64,000 nt of DNA from Actinocrinis sp035605935 (lineage in GTDB: Bacteria > Actinomycetota > Actinomycetes > Streptomycetales > Catenulisporaceae): positions 1-64,000 of the forward strand of contig NZ_DATNGK010000216.1 of NCBI RefSeq assembly GCF_035605935.1, in the 5' to 3' direction. Every line of letters starts with the position of its first letter. Position 1 is the first letter of the stretch. A model generated the notes under the pieces. The model did not search any database and had not been told where the DNA came from. It saw nothing but the letters and a program-made list of their open reading frames with translations. Shown here piece by piece: positions 32,980 through 42,891 of the stretch. The translations under genes and the position numbers were made by a program.

Positions 32980-35385
32980 GTGAACCTCGTCGGGCGCGAC
33001 CGTGAGATTGCGGCGCTGCGCGGCTTGTTGGGTCGAGCCAAACAGGCTTCTGGCGGGGTGCTTGTCGTGCGGGGCCCGGCCGGCTCGGGAAAAACGGCGT
33101 TGGCGGACGCCGTCGCGCAGGATGCCCGGAGGCTGGGCTTCGAGGTGGTGCGGATCGCGGCCGGTCCGGTCGGGTCCGGGCGGTTGTTGTGGGCGCAGTT
33201 GCTGAGCGATTCGGGTGGCGCGCCGGAGCAGGCGCGGCGGTTATTGGAGCCGGCTGGGCCGCTTGATGTGGATGAGGCGCTGCGGGGGCTGGTGTCATCG
33301 GTCCCGCGTCTGATCGTCATCGACGACCTGGACCGCGCAGGGCCGGAGGCGGTCGAGGTGCTGTCGCTTCTGGCCTCCCGGCTGGCGGGGAGCGCTACAG
33401 CGGTGGTGGTCACTACCGGCACACCGGTAGAGACGGGATCGACGCTGCAGCTCGGACCGCTGAGCGAGGCGGACCTCGGGACGCTCACCGGGGAGCGGCG
33501 CCCGGAGGTGCGGCGGGCGCTGTGGCTGGCAGCTTCGGGAATGCCCGGCCCGGCCCTCCAGCTGGCGGCGACGCTCGCGGATGCGGAGGGCGGCGGTGCT
33601 CCATCGACCGACCTGGACCCCGTCGCCCTGCTGGCTTTGCACGCCCCCTCCCAAGCGGCATTCCTTGTCGGTGATCCACCCCTGGTGCGGCTGCTGGAGT
33701 GCGCTGCCGCGCGGAAACTGCCGGCCACGTTGCGGGCCCGAGTGCTGGCCAGGCTTGCCGGGGAACTGCTCGCCGAGCCGGGTGCGGGTGCGCGCCGCCG
33801 AGCGTTGGTCGAAGAGGCACTTGCGTTGGCCCGGACCGCTGGTGAGCCGAGAACGCTCGCCGAGGTGCTCGATGCCCGGCTGCACGCGCTCTGGGATCCG
33901 GCCGCCGCAGAAGATCGGCTGGCTGCGGCTTCGGAGATCATCGAGCTGGCCCGGGCCGCGGGCGACGAGGAGCGGGAGCGGCACGGTCTGTTCTGGCGGT
34001 TCATGGCCCTGATGGAGCTGGGTCGGGTGACCGAGGCTGAGGCGGTGCTCGCGGTCTTCGCCCGGGCGGCAGAACTGGCCGGCGACGCCCGAGCGGTCGT
34101 CATGGCCTCGGCCCGCCACGCGATGATCGCCGTCTTGCGCGGGCGCTTCGACCTCGGCTGGCGCCTTACCCAACAAGTCGGCGACGCCGCGCGCGCTGCC
34201 GCGATGCCGGACGCCGAGGCGCTGGTCAAGACGCTCCACGGCGTGATCATGCTCGAGCGGGGAACGCCCGAGCAGGGGGTCGCGATAGCGGATGAGCTGC
34301 TCGCGATCGCCCGATCCCGGCCCGGCCACCAGTTCGAAGCCACTGCCGCCGCGGCGCTGGCGGCCTTCGGGCAGCCTCGGGCTGCCGCGACCGAGTTGCA
34401 GCGTGCGCTGCCGGAGGTGCTGGCGGGCTCGGGGCCGCGTTGGCTGGGATCAGTCTGCGGGCTGGCCCTGGCTGCCGCGGCGGCGCACGAGCAGGAGGCG
34501 GCAGCGCGGCTTTACGAGGTCCTGGCGCCGTACCGAGGACTGCTGGTGGTCCAGGGCGGCGCCGCCGTCGTCGTAGGACCGGCCGCCTACTACCTGGGGC
34601 TGCTTGCGGCCGAGGCCGGTCGGTGGGACGAGGCTGTCGCACTACAGACGGACGCGGCGGCGCTGTGCGAGCGCATCGGGGCGCTGCCCGCACTGGCCCA
34701 TGCGCGGGCCGCGCTCGCCGACGCGCTCGCTTCCCGAGCCGGGCCAGGTGATCGCGACAGGGCGCAAGACCTGCGGCGGCAGGCGCTGAACGCGGCGCAA
34801 CGGTTGGGCATGGCTGTGTTCCTCGCGTCGCATCCGCCCGCGGCAGATTGCTGGCGGCTGCGGCAGGAGGGCGAGGACTGGCAGCTCGATGCCGACGGCG
34901 AGCACGCCCGTCTGCGCGACAGCCGTGGCCTGCACTACCTTCGTGCGCTGCTGGCCGCGCCGGGTCGGCAGATCCCGGCGCTCGACCTGGTGGCCGGCGG
35001 CCCCGGAGTGACAGCGACCTCGACCGGCCCGGTCCTCGACGCCCAAGCGCGGTCCCAGTACCGGCGCCGACTCGACGCGCTCGCCGCGGAACTCGACGCA
35101 GCCGACCGCGGCGGCGACGTCACTGGGGCGGAGCGGTTGGCGCGCGAGCGGCGCGCCCTGCTCGATGAGCTGCGCCGGGCGACCGGGCTGGGCGGCAGGA
35201 GCCGGTTCGCCTCGCCCGAGGCCGAGCGCGCCCGCGTCAACGCCACGCGCACGCTGCGCTTGGCGCTCGACCGGATCAGCCGGGTCGCGCCGAAGACTGG
35301 GGCCTACCTGGACGCGTCCGTCCATACGGGGCAGAGCTGCTGCTACGAACCCGTCCCAGGCGGACCGCCCGGTTGGGACGTGTGA
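32980..35385 (+). CDS. Large AAA/STAND-type ATPase regulator with TPR-like repeats
   Basis: 801 residues from GTG 32980, beginning MNLVGRDREIAALRGLL. Walker A VVRGPAGSGKTAL and Walker B PRLIVIDDLD make an N-terminal ATPase of the LAL type, then a long helical repeat region rich in Ala/Leu/Glu. The C-terminal ~180 residues (DSRGLHYLRALLAAPGRQIP, RLDALAAELDAADRGGD, SPEAERARVNATRTLRLAL) are a domain seen in large actinobacterial ATPase regulators instead of a LuxR HTH. Its target is unknown. It follows the TrmB/LuxR gene by 67 bp. Confidence 0.8.
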   Translation: MNLVGRDREIAALRGLLGRAKQASGGVLVVRGPAGSGKTALADAVAQDARRLGFEVVRIAAGPVGSGRLLWAQLLSDSGGAPEQARRLLEPAGPLDVDEALRGLVSSVPRLIVIDDLDRAGPEAVEVLSLLASRLAGSATAVVVTTGTPVETGSTLQLGPLSEADLGTLTGERRPEVRRALWLAASGMPGPALQLAATLADAEGGGAPSTDLDPVALLALHAPSQAAFLVGDPPLVRLLECAAARKLPATLRARVLARLAGELLAEPGAGARRRALVEEALALARTAGEPRTLAEVLDARLHALWDPAAAEDRLAAASEIIELARAAGDEERERHGLFWRFMALMELGRVTEAEAVLAVFARAAELAGDARAVVMASARHAMIAVLRGRFDLGWRLTQQVGDAARAAAMPDAEALVKTLHGVIMLERGTPEQGVAIADELLAIARSRPGHQFEATAAAALAAFGQPRAAATELQRALPEVLAGSGPRWLGSVCGLALAAAAAHEQEAAARLYEVLAPYRGLLVVQGGAAVVVGPAAYYLGLLAAEAGRWDEAVALQTDAAALCERIGALPALAHARAALADALASRAGPGDRDRAQDLRRQALNAAQRLGMAVFLASHPPAADCWRLRQEGEDWQLDADGEHARLRDSRGLHYLRALLAAPGRQIPALDLVAGGPGVTATSTGPVLDAQARSQYRRRLDALAAELDAADRGGDVTGAERLARERRALLDELRRATGLGGRSRFASPEAERARVNATRTLRLALDRISRVAPKTGAYLDASVHTGQSCCYEPVPGGPPGWDV

Positions 35386-35486
35386 CGGGCCGGATCCGCG
35401 CGGGAGGTCACCGTACGGGTTGTTCGCCGCGGATTTACACCTCCTGGACGAGAGCACGTCCGACACCGATTCAGGAAGGCAGAACC

Positions 35487-36329
35487 ATGACCAGTCAAAT
35501 GTCCGCGAACACCAATCGATCCCCGGACGGGGCAGCGGCCCGGGCCGACGCACCGAACTGGGGTGTCGGCCGGTACGAGAACGTCGCGGCGGCCTTACTC
35601 CCCGCGTCCCGCGTCGTGGTGGACACAGCCGCGATCCAGCCGGCCGAGCGCGTGTTGGACCTCGGCTGCGGCACCGGGAACGTGGCCCGGCTCGCCGCGG
35701 CCCACTCGTCGCAGGTCATCGGGATCGACCCGGCGACCCGGCTACTGGAGGTCGCCCGGGCCCGCGCGACGGCCGATGGCGACGGCACCACGCGCTTCCT
35801 CGAAGGGCGCGCCGAAGACCTGCCGCTCGGCGATGCGGACATCGACGTCGCACTCGCGGTGTTCAGCCTCATCTTCGCCAACGACGCCAAGGCCGCCGCG
35901 GCGGAGCTGTCACGGGTGCTGACGCCGCACGGACGCATCGTCATGACCGCCTGGCTCCCCAGCGGGACGATCTTCCGCTACACATCGCTCGCGGAGGAGA
36001 CGGTCCGGCGCGTACTCGCGGCACCGCCGCCGTCAGCTCCGTTCCGGTGGGAGGATCGCGAGGCGCTGACCGGGCTGCTCGCCCCGCATGGATTCAGCGT
36101 CCACCTCACCGAGCATTCGCTGGCGTTCACCGGGGAATCGCCGGAGGCCTTCCTCGACAACCAGGCGCGTAACCACCCGCTCGCGGTCATGGGATTGTCG
36201 ATCCTCGAGAAGACCGGAGGCGCGGCGGCGCTGCGCGAACGTCTCCTGGAGATCCTTCGTGAGGGCAACGAGGACCCGCAGGCGTTTCGAGCCACGAGCC
36301 GGTACATCGTCGCGCAGGCCCGCCGCTAA
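35487..36329 (+). CDS. Class I SAM-dependent methyltransferase
   Basis: 280 residues from ATG 35487, with AGGAAGG upstream. SAM motif I is VLDLGCGTGNVARLAA, followed by GIDPATRLLEVAR and FLEGRAEDLPLGDADIDVALAVFSLIFA, then LSRVLTPHGRIVMTAW. Members methylate small molecules. The gene stands alone, convergent with a LysR regulator, so a cluster role is possible but unsupported. Confidence 0.85.
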   Translation: MTSQMSANTNRSPDGAAARADAPNWGVGRYENVAAALLPASRVVVDTAAIQPAERVLDLGCGTGNVARLAAAHSSQVIGIDPATRLLEVARARATADGDGTTRFLEGRAEDLPLGDADIDVALAVFSLIFANDAKAAAAELSRVLTPHGRIVMTAWLPSGTIFRYTSLAEETVRRVLAAPPPSAPFRWEDREALTGLLAPHGFSVHLTEHSLAFTGESPEAFLDNQARNHPLAVMGLSILEKTGGAAALRERLLEILREGNEDPQAFRATSRYIVAQARR

Positions 36330-36420
36330 GAGGGCGCTTCCGAACGCCCGGGCCACCGGCGTCGAGGGCGTACTGAGGTCGCCGACGACGAGCAGGTCCG
36401 CATCCTCCAGCGGTCGATCT

Positions 36421-37413
36421 TCATTGGGTCTGCTCAGCGTGTCGTTGGACACATTGCCGATCATGAAGATTCGGACTCCGGGCGGCCGACGTCAACGGCC
36501 CAGCCGTCTCCTGGGCGGCTTCGGCCAGCAACGTGTTCATGAGCTGCATCGCCGGCGTCAGCGCGGCTTGTGCACGGTAAGCGACCGACGCGACACGTTC
36601 CAGCCGGCTACGCGCGAGCGGACGCAGCACCACACTTCCCGCCGGGGCCATCGAGGCCACCAGGCGCGGCACGACCGCGACCCCGACGCCGGCACCGACC
36701 ATCCGCAGCATCGCCTGGTAGTCGTTGGTCTCCGCGGCGACATCGGGCGCGAATCCCGCGCGACGGCACGCCTCCGCGAGCGCGTCACGGCACGCCGACG
36801 CCCCGGGAGCGATCCACGTGTGCACGGCCAGGTCCGCCAGCTCGATCTCGGGTCGCGCCGCGAGCACACTATCCGCGGGAACAGCGACCGCCATCCGGTC
36901 CACGCCGATCTGCTCGCACACCAGTCGCGGATCCGGCGGACCACTGACCAGCGGATAGCTGTAGACCACCGCGAGCTCCGCGTCGCCACCCAGCACCCGC
37001 GGCACCGCCGCCGGTGGATCCAGCTCGGACATCGCCACGTTGACCTTCGGGAACGCGGCGAGCAGCCGGGCGATCACCGCAGGCACGAAGGTGGCAGCCG
37101 CGCTCGGGAAGACGGCGACGCGCAACCCGCCAGCGTCCGAGCGGGCGACCGCCGCAAGTTCACGCCGTGCGTCGTCCAGGCCGGTGAGCAGCCGACGCGC
37201 GTGCCGCAGCAGCACCTCGCCGGCCGGGGTGAGCGCCACCCGCCGCGCGGAGCGCTCCAGGAGCGTCGCGCCCACCTCCCGCTCCAGTTTCGCTACATGC
37301 TGCGATACCGCGGGTTGGGTGATGTTCAACGCTACGGCCGCCGCGGTGAAGGAGCCGCATTCCGCGACCGCGAGGAACGCCCGGAACCGGGCCGTGTCGA
37401 TGGTGGCGAGCAT
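36421..37413 (-). CDS. LysR-family transcriptional regulator
   Basis: 330 residues. N-terminal winged HTH with the LysR signature FRAFLAVAECGSFTAAAVAL and TQPAVSQHVAKLEREVG, then an effector-binding domain (ELAVVYSYPLVSGPP, VGAGVGVAVVPRLV). The last ~30 residues (after AEAAQETAGPL) read like non-homologous sequence, perhaps a read-through of the normal end. It is divergent from the secreted beta-trefoil protein gene and may regulate it. Confidence 0.88.
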   Translation of the reverse strand: MLATIDTARFRAFLAVAECGSFTAAAVALNITQPAVSQHVAKLEREVGATLLERSARRVALTPAGEVLLRHARRLLTGLDDARRELAAVARSDAGGLRVAVFPSAAATFVPAVIARLLAAFPKVNVAMSELDPPAAVPRVLGGDAELAVVYSYPLVSGPPDPRLVCEQIGVDRMAVAVPADSVLAARPEIELADLAVHTWIAPGASACRDALAEACRRAGFAPDVAAETNDYQAMLRMVGAGVGVAVVPRLVASMAPAGSVVLRPLARSRLERVASVAYRAQAALTPAMQLMNTLLAEAAQETAGPLTSAARSPNLHDRQCVQRHAEQTQ

Positions 37414-37601
37414 ACTCGCAAGCTAACGCGTGACAGACCGCTGCGACAGATGCGCACGCGAGCATTCATAAGCGCGCACTTATCTGTACGACAGCCCGCT
37501 GCGCCGCCTCTTTTCGATGTTCGCGCGATGCGGACCGCGCCGCGGCGGGGACCACGGCGCGCGTCACTTATCCGCAAAGCTATCAAGGGGGCCGAAGAAC
37601 C

Positions 37602-38183
37602 ATGAGGAACATCCTCACCCGCCGTGCCGCACTGCGCGCCAGTGCCGCCGCACTCACCGCCGCCGCCGTGTTCGGCGCGACCACTACCGCGGCCAACGCG
37701 TCGAGCGGCGGTTCCTACTCGGAAGGCGGGTACACCGTTTACCTGGACACGCAGGCGCACTGGATCACGCCGGAGTTCTCCGGGATGAACGTCTCGGTCG
37801 CCGACAACAGCACCGCGGCCTTCCACCGCGTCATCCAGTGGTACAACGACGGCGGCGCGGAGCAGAAGTGGTACTTCGACGCCGTCTACGACTCCAGCTC
37901 CGGCTTCGAGGGCTATCTGCTGCGCAACGAGAACAGCGGCCAGTGCCTCTCGACCGACGGCCAGGCCGGCGACACGCTGTTCCAGGAGGCGTGCAACCCG
38001 GGCCTGCTCACCGAGTGGTTCACCCGCGGCGGCTCGTCCCCGGACAACTGGTTCTACAACCGCTACACCGGCCTGTACCTGGACGTGTCCGGCTACAGCT
38101 ACGCGGCCGGCACGAACCTGGACCTGTGGTACTGGAACGGCGGGGACAACCAGTGGTTCTACGTCACCAATGTCGGCTCCTGA
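37602..38183 (+). CDS. Secreted ricin-type beta-trefoil (lectin-like) protein
   Basis: 193 residues with an N-terminal signal (MRNILTRRAALRASAAAL, a hydrophobic run, cleavage near ANA-SS; the RR may make it a Tat signal). The mature part has repeated WYFD / LLRNENSGQCLSTDG / WFYNRYTGLYLDV / NQWFYVTN units, the Q-x-W style of ricin-B lectins. It probably binds carbohydrate outside the cell; no catalytic domain is present. Confidence 0.75.
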   Translation: MRNILTRRAALRASAAALTAAAVFGATTTAANASSGGSYSEGGYTVYLDTQAHWITPEFSGMNVSVADNSTAAFHRVIQWYNDGGAEQKWYFDAVYDSSSGFEGYLLRNENSGQCLSTDGQAGDTLFQEACNPGLLTEWFTRGGSSPDNWFYNRYTGLYLDVSGYSYAAGTNLDLWYWNGGDNQWFYVTNVGS

Positions 38184-38227
38184 TCGAGCCCTGAACGCGG
38201 TTGCCGGGACGGCTGGGCGCCGGCGGC

Positions 38228-38467
38228 CTACTGCGCCGAGTGGTAGCCCGTCACGCCCTCATCGATCAGGTTGCCGGTCTGGAAGTTGTACAGAGCACCG
38301 TAGGCCGCGACTATGTCGCTGCCTACGGTGAAGGTTGTGGTGTAGGCGCCCGATCCGTGAGGGTTGTAGTAGGAGTCGTAGACCTTGGTCGCGCCGTAGA
38401 GCTCGATGTAGTAGCTCTCGAAGCTCGGGCCGTGGACTTGTGCGTTCGCGTGTCCGCACCCGTCCAC
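38228..38467 (-). pseudogene. C-terminal fragment of an unrecognised protein
   Basis: 79 residues from an internal GTG, ending YNFQTGNLIDEGVTGYHSAQ. The frame continues upstream with protein-like sequence (EGWVELYV) but without a plausible start before composition breaks down. It is aromatic and Gly-rich, like secreted actinomycete proteins. It is convergent with the beta-trefoil gene. Likely the 3' remnant of a larger gene; function unknown. Confidence 0.4.
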
Positions 38468-38612
38468 GTACAGCTCGACCCAGCCCTCCGCATACTTTTC
38501 TGGACAATGCAGGGCCGCCCGATTGTCCAGTGCACCGGGCCGTCTATGCAGCAGGAGGTAAACCGGCTGGTGTCGTCGGATACGTCCAGCCGGGCGAACT
38601 GACCACCAGGGC

Positions 38613-40295
38613 CTAAAGGCTCAGCCACGCTGAGCCCGGGCCAGCCAGGCTCCGTCCATCCAAGGTTGCGCTGGCCAGAACAATCTCGCCCCAGGCTGCG
38701 GGCAGGTCGAACGGCGTGCCGCCAAAGATGGTCACGACCGTCACCTTGCCGCGCGTATATGCCACCACATCCTCTCGCCCCTGGACTGCGGGCAGCCAGC
38801 GCACTTGAGGCGTCAAATCGGCGATCAACCGTCGGCGGGCCGAGAGCGCTGCGCGGTACAGGGACAGTGCCGAGGAGCTGTCCGTCGCCTGTACGTCGGC
38901 AGCCAGGTCGCCGAAGTACGCCGGTTGGGGAAGCCAGGGCGCTTCGCCCGCGGTATCAGGGCTGAAGCCGAAGGTAGGATGCTTAGACTGCCATGGCAAC
39001 GGGACGCGGCTGCCGTCGCGACCGTGTTCGGTGCCGCCCGAGCGGTTCCAGATCGGGTCGCGGCGCGCGTCATCGGGCAGGTCGAGGACCTCGGGCAGAC
39101 CAAGTTCCTCGCCCTGGTACAGGTAAATCGATCCGGGTAAGCCGAGCAGGAAGAGCAGCGCCGCGCGGGCTCTGGCCTGGCCGAGCCGGACATCAACCTG
39201 GCCGCGCCGACGCAGTTGCGGTCCCATCACGCCGGCCGTCCCGGAGCCGTCCTCCGAGATCAGGCCGTAGCGCGAGACAGCCCGATGCGCGTCGTGGTTG
39301 TTGAGCGTCCACGCGAGAACTCCGGCGCGCTGTGTCGCAGTGTCCTGCGAGGAGATGGCGTTCAGCGCCGTGAGGCCGCGCTGCGTGCTGCTGCGGAACG
39401 CGCGGGCGTCCCAGGGCTGGACCAGCAGGTCGAAGTAGAAGGCGGCGTGCAATTCGTCGGCGCGGACGTAAGCCGCCACGTCGTCTGCGGTAGGCACCCA
39501 TACCTCGCCCACGAGCACGAGATCGCGGTCCGCACCGTATTCATTGGCCACGGCGCGCCATTGCCGGTAGATCTCGTGGACCTCCGGCTGATTAGAGTCC
39601 GGGGCGGGTCGTGTGCCGCCGGGATCGTAGTCCGGTAGGTCTGGTGCTTTGACTAGCAGCGAAGCCACGTCAATGCGAAATCCGTCCACCCCGCGGTCGA
39701 ACCAATGCCGCAACACCTGGACGAAGGATGAGCGGACCTCGGGGTGCCTCCAGTTGAAATCGGGTTGGCTCGGGTCGAACAGGTGCAGGTACCACTGGCC
39801 GGGTGCGCCGTCGGTGTCCTTGACCCTGGTCCAGGCCGGCCCACCGAACACCGAACGCCAGTTGTTAGGCGGCTCCTGACCGTCGGTCCCGCGGCCGTCA
39901 CGAAACAGAAACCTTTGACGCGACGCCGCGTCGCGGCCCTCGGCGAGGGCTTGCTGAAACCAAGGATGGCGACTCGAGCAGTGGTTGGGGACCACGTCGA
40001 GCAGGACTCGGATTCCGTGCCCGTGCGCTGCCTCGATCAGCCGCTCGAGCGCCGCGGTGCCGCCGTAAACCGGGTCGATGGTCAGATAGTCGACCACGTC
40101 ATAGCCGCCGTCGCTTCCGGGGGACGGATAGCAGGGATTGAGCCACAGGCCGTCGACCGCGAGATCCGCCAGATGACCGAGTCGCGCTGTCAACCCGTCC
40201 AGGTCGCCGATGCCGTCGCCGTCACTGTCCGCGAACGACTTGACGTAGACCTGATAGATGACGCAGTCGCGCCACCAGTTCCGATCAGAGGCCAC
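38613..40295 (-). CDS. GH13 alpha-glucosidase
   Basis: 560 residues of the alpha-amylase family. GH13 regions: VIYQVYVKSFADSDGDGIGD at the start, LLDVVPNHCSSRHPWF, nucleophile Asp in GVDGFRIDVASL, acid/base Glu in LVLVGEVWVP, and LNNHDAHR. The pattern fits oligo-1,6-glucosidase/alpha-glucosidase rather than endo-amylase, and no signal peptide is seen, so it acts in the cytoplasm on maltodextrin-type sugars. It is 12 bp downstream of a solute-binding-protein-like gene, suggesting linked sugar use. Confidence 0.9.
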   Translation of the reverse strand: MASDRNWWRDCVIYQVYVKSFADSDGDGIGDLDGLTARLGHLADLAVDGLWLNPCYPSPGSDGGYDVVDYLTIDPVYGGTAALERLIEAAHGHGIRVLLDVVPNHCSSRHPWFQQALAEGRDAASRQRFLFRDGRGTDGQEPPNNWRSVFGGPAWTRVKDTDGAPGQWYLHLFDPSQPDFNWRHPEVRSSFVQVLRHWFDRGVDGFRIDVASLLVKAPDLPDYDPGGTRPAPDSNQPEVHEIYRQWRAVANEYGADRDLVLVGEVWVPTADDVAAYVRADELHAAFYFDLLVQPWDARAFRSSTQRGLTALNAISSQDTATQRAGVLAWTLNNHDAHRAVSRYGLISEDGSGTAGVMGPQLRRRGQVDVRLGQARARAALLFLLGLPGSIYLYQGEELGLPEVLDLPDDARRDPIWNRSGGTEHGRDGSRVPLPWQSKHPTFGFSPDTAGEAPWLPQPAYFGDLAADVQATDSSSALSLYRAALSARRRLIADLTPQVRWLPAVQGREDVVAYTRGKVTVVTIFGGTPFDLPAAWGEIVLASATLDGRSLAGPGSAWLSL

Positions 40296-40307
40296 AGTCG
40301 GATTCTC

Positions 40308-41942
40308 CTATCCGGCGAAGATTGCCCTGAGTCTTTCAGCTGCCTGCCGAGCCGTCACCTCGGCGTCGGCGCCGGAGACGACCGCGACCTCAGCAGCGCT
40401 CAGGGCACGCCAGATTTGCTCCATCTGCGGGAACGCGGGCATCAGCTGGCCGTTCTCGCATTGCTGCTGGTACAGGCGGATCGCGGGATCCTGCGCGACC
40501 ACACTGCGTAGTGCGACCGCGGAGTCGATGCTGACGGACAGGGCGGTGACCACGTGATCGTGGGTGAGATAGTCGGCGAACAAGTCCTGCGCGATGGCGC
40601 TGTTAGCCCCCTGTTTGACCATGAGCAGGCCATGGACCAGAGAGAATCCGGTGGCCGGTCCGCCATCGGCAAAGGGCGGCACGGCGCTCACGGCGATGGG
40701 CAGTCCAGCGCGCCTGGCATGCCAGAGCCCGTCCGAGGTTGTGATTAGGTATGCGGTGCGCCCGGAGGTGAACAAGTCGAACGCGGCTGTGCGGTCGATA
40801 GATCTGCGCAGGACACCGATGCCGGCTTCGCCGAGGCTCCGCAGCCGTTCGAAGGCCGCGATCGACTCTGGCGAGTCTATTCCGATGCAGGACGTGTCCC
40901 AGTTCCCGTCCGGTGCGCGGCCGAACAACCACCCGCCGGCGCTGGCGAACAAGGGCCAGACCTGGAACGGATCTCCTTGGTCGCCGACGCGCAGGGCGAG
41001 CACTTCAGCCACGCGCTCGGCGTCGCGCAGCGTCTGTCCGGAGGAGATCAGGTCTTCGAAGGTCGCGGGAATCTGCGGCGCCAGGTTCGTGTTGCGGATG
41101 AGCGCCACGGCGTCGGCTGTCACCGGAAGGCCGTAGAGCAAGCCGTCAAAGGTGAGCGCCTTGCGCGCCCAAGTGGGAAACATCTGCGCTTGATCGGCGG
41201 AAAGCAGGGTCGGCGCGATCATGTCGTGCCGCACGAGGTCTCCGATCCAGTCGTGTGGAGAGACGAGGGCGTCGACGCAGGGCGATTCGCCCTGTACCGC
41301 AGCGATAAACTGGCGCTGCGGGTATCCGTCGAAGTCCGTCTCGAACGCGACCGAGACGCCGTAGGTTGCCAGAAAATCCTCTCTGAACTGGGCGAACACG
41401 GCGGCGCGCTGCCCATCCGCCCGAATCCGCAGGCTCGGTTCCATCTCGGAAAGCCGCCCGTATTGGTTGCGAGTCCAGCGCACGCCCACCGAGTCGGTGA
41501 ACGTGAGTTTCACCCTGCGGTCCGCCGGACGTGACTCGTGCTCCCCGGAGGGAAGTTCGACGGGAAGAAATCGGGCCTGTTCGCTCGGCGGGATCGACGA
41601 GAAGTGAAGTTTCACAGCATCGGTGTGGTCGTCAGGGCTGAGAATGGTCAAGTACACCTGGTAGATGGGTGCCTCCGAGGCATTGCGGACGAAGGCTCCC
41701 CAACTGCCGTCGTCAGCGGATTTCTCCCACCACGCCGAGACTCTGGCAGCCTGGGTTCGGCGAACGAAGCCCTCTTGCGCTTGCCGTGCGGCGCTGTTGA
41801 CGCGGTCGCGTTCCGACTCGATCCGGTAGGTACGCCGCGCGGCGACAGCCGCGACTGAGGCGAAGCCCAACGCGAATACGGTGGCCATCGCGGATATCTC
41901 GCTGGGTACGTCGCCCCACTGCAGTCCCATGGACCGGAGCAT
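40308..41942 (-). CDS. Membrane-anchored maltose-binding-like protein, unusual fusion
   Basis: 544 residues. A single hydrophobic segment (MATVFALGFASVAAVAA) precedes a charged, coiled region and a beta-rich domain of ~120 residues. The C-terminal ~370 residues look like a MalE-type extracellular solute-binding protein (FEDLISSGQTL, WPLFASAGGWLFG, LFTSGRTAYLITTSDGLW, GPATGFSLVHGLLMVKQGA). Normal family members are ~420-residue lipoproteins with a lipobox Cys; none is present here. No ABC permease or ATPase gene follows. It may be a sensor or a tethered binding protein working with the adjacent glucosidase. Confidence 0.7.
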   Translation of the reverse strand: MLRSMGLQWGDVPSEISAMATVFALGFASVAAVAARRTYRIESERDRVNSAARQAQEGFVRRTQAARVSAWWEKSADDGSWGAFVRNASEAPIYQVYLTILSPDDHTDAVKLHFSSIPPSEQARFLPVELPSGEHESRPADRRVKLTFTDSVGVRWTRNQYGRLSEMEPSLRIRADGQRAAVFAQFREDFLATYGVSVAFETDFDGYPQRQFIAAVQGESPCVDALVSPHDWIGDLVRHDMIAPTLLSADQAQMFPTWARKALTFDGLLYGLPVTADAVALIRNTNLAPQIPATFEDLISSGQTLRDAERVAEVLALRVGDQGDPFQVWPLFASAGGWLFGRAPDGNWDTSCIGIDSPESIAAFERLRSLGEAGIGVLRRSIDRTAAFDLFTSGRTAYLITTSDGLWHARRAGLPIAVSAVPPFADGGPATGFSLVHGLLMVKQGANSAIAQDLFADYLTHDHVVTALSVSIDSAVALRSVVAQDPAIRLYQQQCENGQLMPAFPQMEQIWRALSAAEVAVVSGADAEVTARQAAERLRAIFAG

Positions 41943-42010
41943 AAGCGGCGATCCGTAGAGCCCAGGCCGTTTCAGCGAAACAGATCCCTGAATTGACGGA
42001 AAAGCACCTG

Positions 42011-42448
42011 CTATGACAGCATTTGACGGTGTAAGGCCACTGGTTGATCCGTGGTCGGAAGTTTATCCGCGAAGAGTGCCGGGGCTGGATGCGTGTCCTG
42101 ATTTCCCTGGCTCTGAGGCCGATGCCGCCGGTCGACCGCGGGCGTTCGGGCGGCCTCGTCCCGCGCGACGAAGTTGACAACTGCGCTGGCCAGGCTCTCG
42201 ACGGTGAGACCGCGAGGATCAAGGCCGGCCGCAGAGCGCACGGTCCTGACGGTCAGCAGGTGGCACCCCGCAGTCGTGTATCCGACCTCGATGGCCCATG
42301 GCCGTCCGTCGATCTCCTCCGCACCGAGGACCGCCGCCGCGCCTTCCACCGGCCCGGCGGCAATCGCGACGGGGCCCGGGAAACGCGCCAGTAATTGCGC
42401 TGGGCGGGGGACCCGCGATCGCGGGTCCCCGTGGTTCGAACTGTCCAT
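42011..42448 (-). CDS. Hypothetical protein, 145 residues
   Basis: Not recognised with certainty. The central part (AEEIDGRPWAIEVGYTTAG, LLTVRTVRSAAGLDPRGLT, ESLASAVVNFVARD) has protein-like composition and resembles short conserved actinomycete proteins. The last ~40 residues are low-complexity and may be read-through. No signal peptide or membrane segment. Confidence 0.5.
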   Translation of the reverse strand: MDSSNHGDPRSRVPRPAQLLARFPGPVAIAAGPVEGAAAVLGAEEIDGRPWAIEVGYTTAGCHLLTVRTVRSAAGLDPRGLTVESLASAVVNFVARDEAARTPAVDRRHRPQSQGNQDTHPAPALFADKLPTTDQPVALHRQMLS

Positions 42449-42891
42449 TGATCCGTGTATCTCTTTCGATTCGCCGCTGCGCCGAGTCAGTCAGGTGATC
42501 GTGGTGGTGTCGTACGGCCCGCCCGAGTAGCAGATCCACCAGATCCGGACCCGGTCGCAGTGCCCCGCGCGCCGCGCCCGAAACACGCAGCCCTGCGCGG
42601 AACGAAATCGTCACCGCCGCATCATCGCGGCCGTTCGCCAGCTAAGGCCTCGGCCGGATCCTTCTGAACGGCCAGTTCAGTGGGAAACAGGAGACTGTTG
42701 AACTGGCTCCGGAACATTCGGGGCTCCCGAGGCGTTAGCCAATATGGTCGCGCTTTTTTTCGTGTTTGCCGCGCTTCGCGGATTCATCGTGGTGCGGGTG
42801 TGTTGCTTGTCTTCGCAGTAGCTGCAGGAGCCCGTCTTGAACCCGCGGGCCAGCGGGGGCACAGGCTGCGCATCGCAGACGGCCCAGGCCT
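42449..42891. other. 443-bp intergenic region, possible small-peptide remnant
   Basis: No complete gene is evident. On the minus strand around 42495-42600 a short frame ends in a tract reading VRIWWICYSGGPYDTTTIT after several Cys, which looks like the C-terminus of a small secreted protein, but a stop upstream leaves it without a start signal. A T-rich run lies near 42755. The right part should carry the promoter of the desaturase. Confidence 0.4.

Noticed and set aside
32184..34343. 719-residue minus-strand frame rich in Ser/Arg/Ala
   Set aside because: It is antisense to the TrmB/LuxR and large ATPase genes, and its composition is that of a shadow frame.
36033..36464. Minus-strand frame extending beyond the LysR gene end (LLVVGDLSTPSTPVARAFGS)
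   Set aside because: It looks partly protein-like between 36330 and 36464 but mostly lies antisense to the methyltransferase, and I recognise no family.
42495..42600. Short Cys-rich frame ending GPYDTTTIT
   Set aside because: A stop upstream and no ribosome-binding site; at most a remnant of a small secreted protein.
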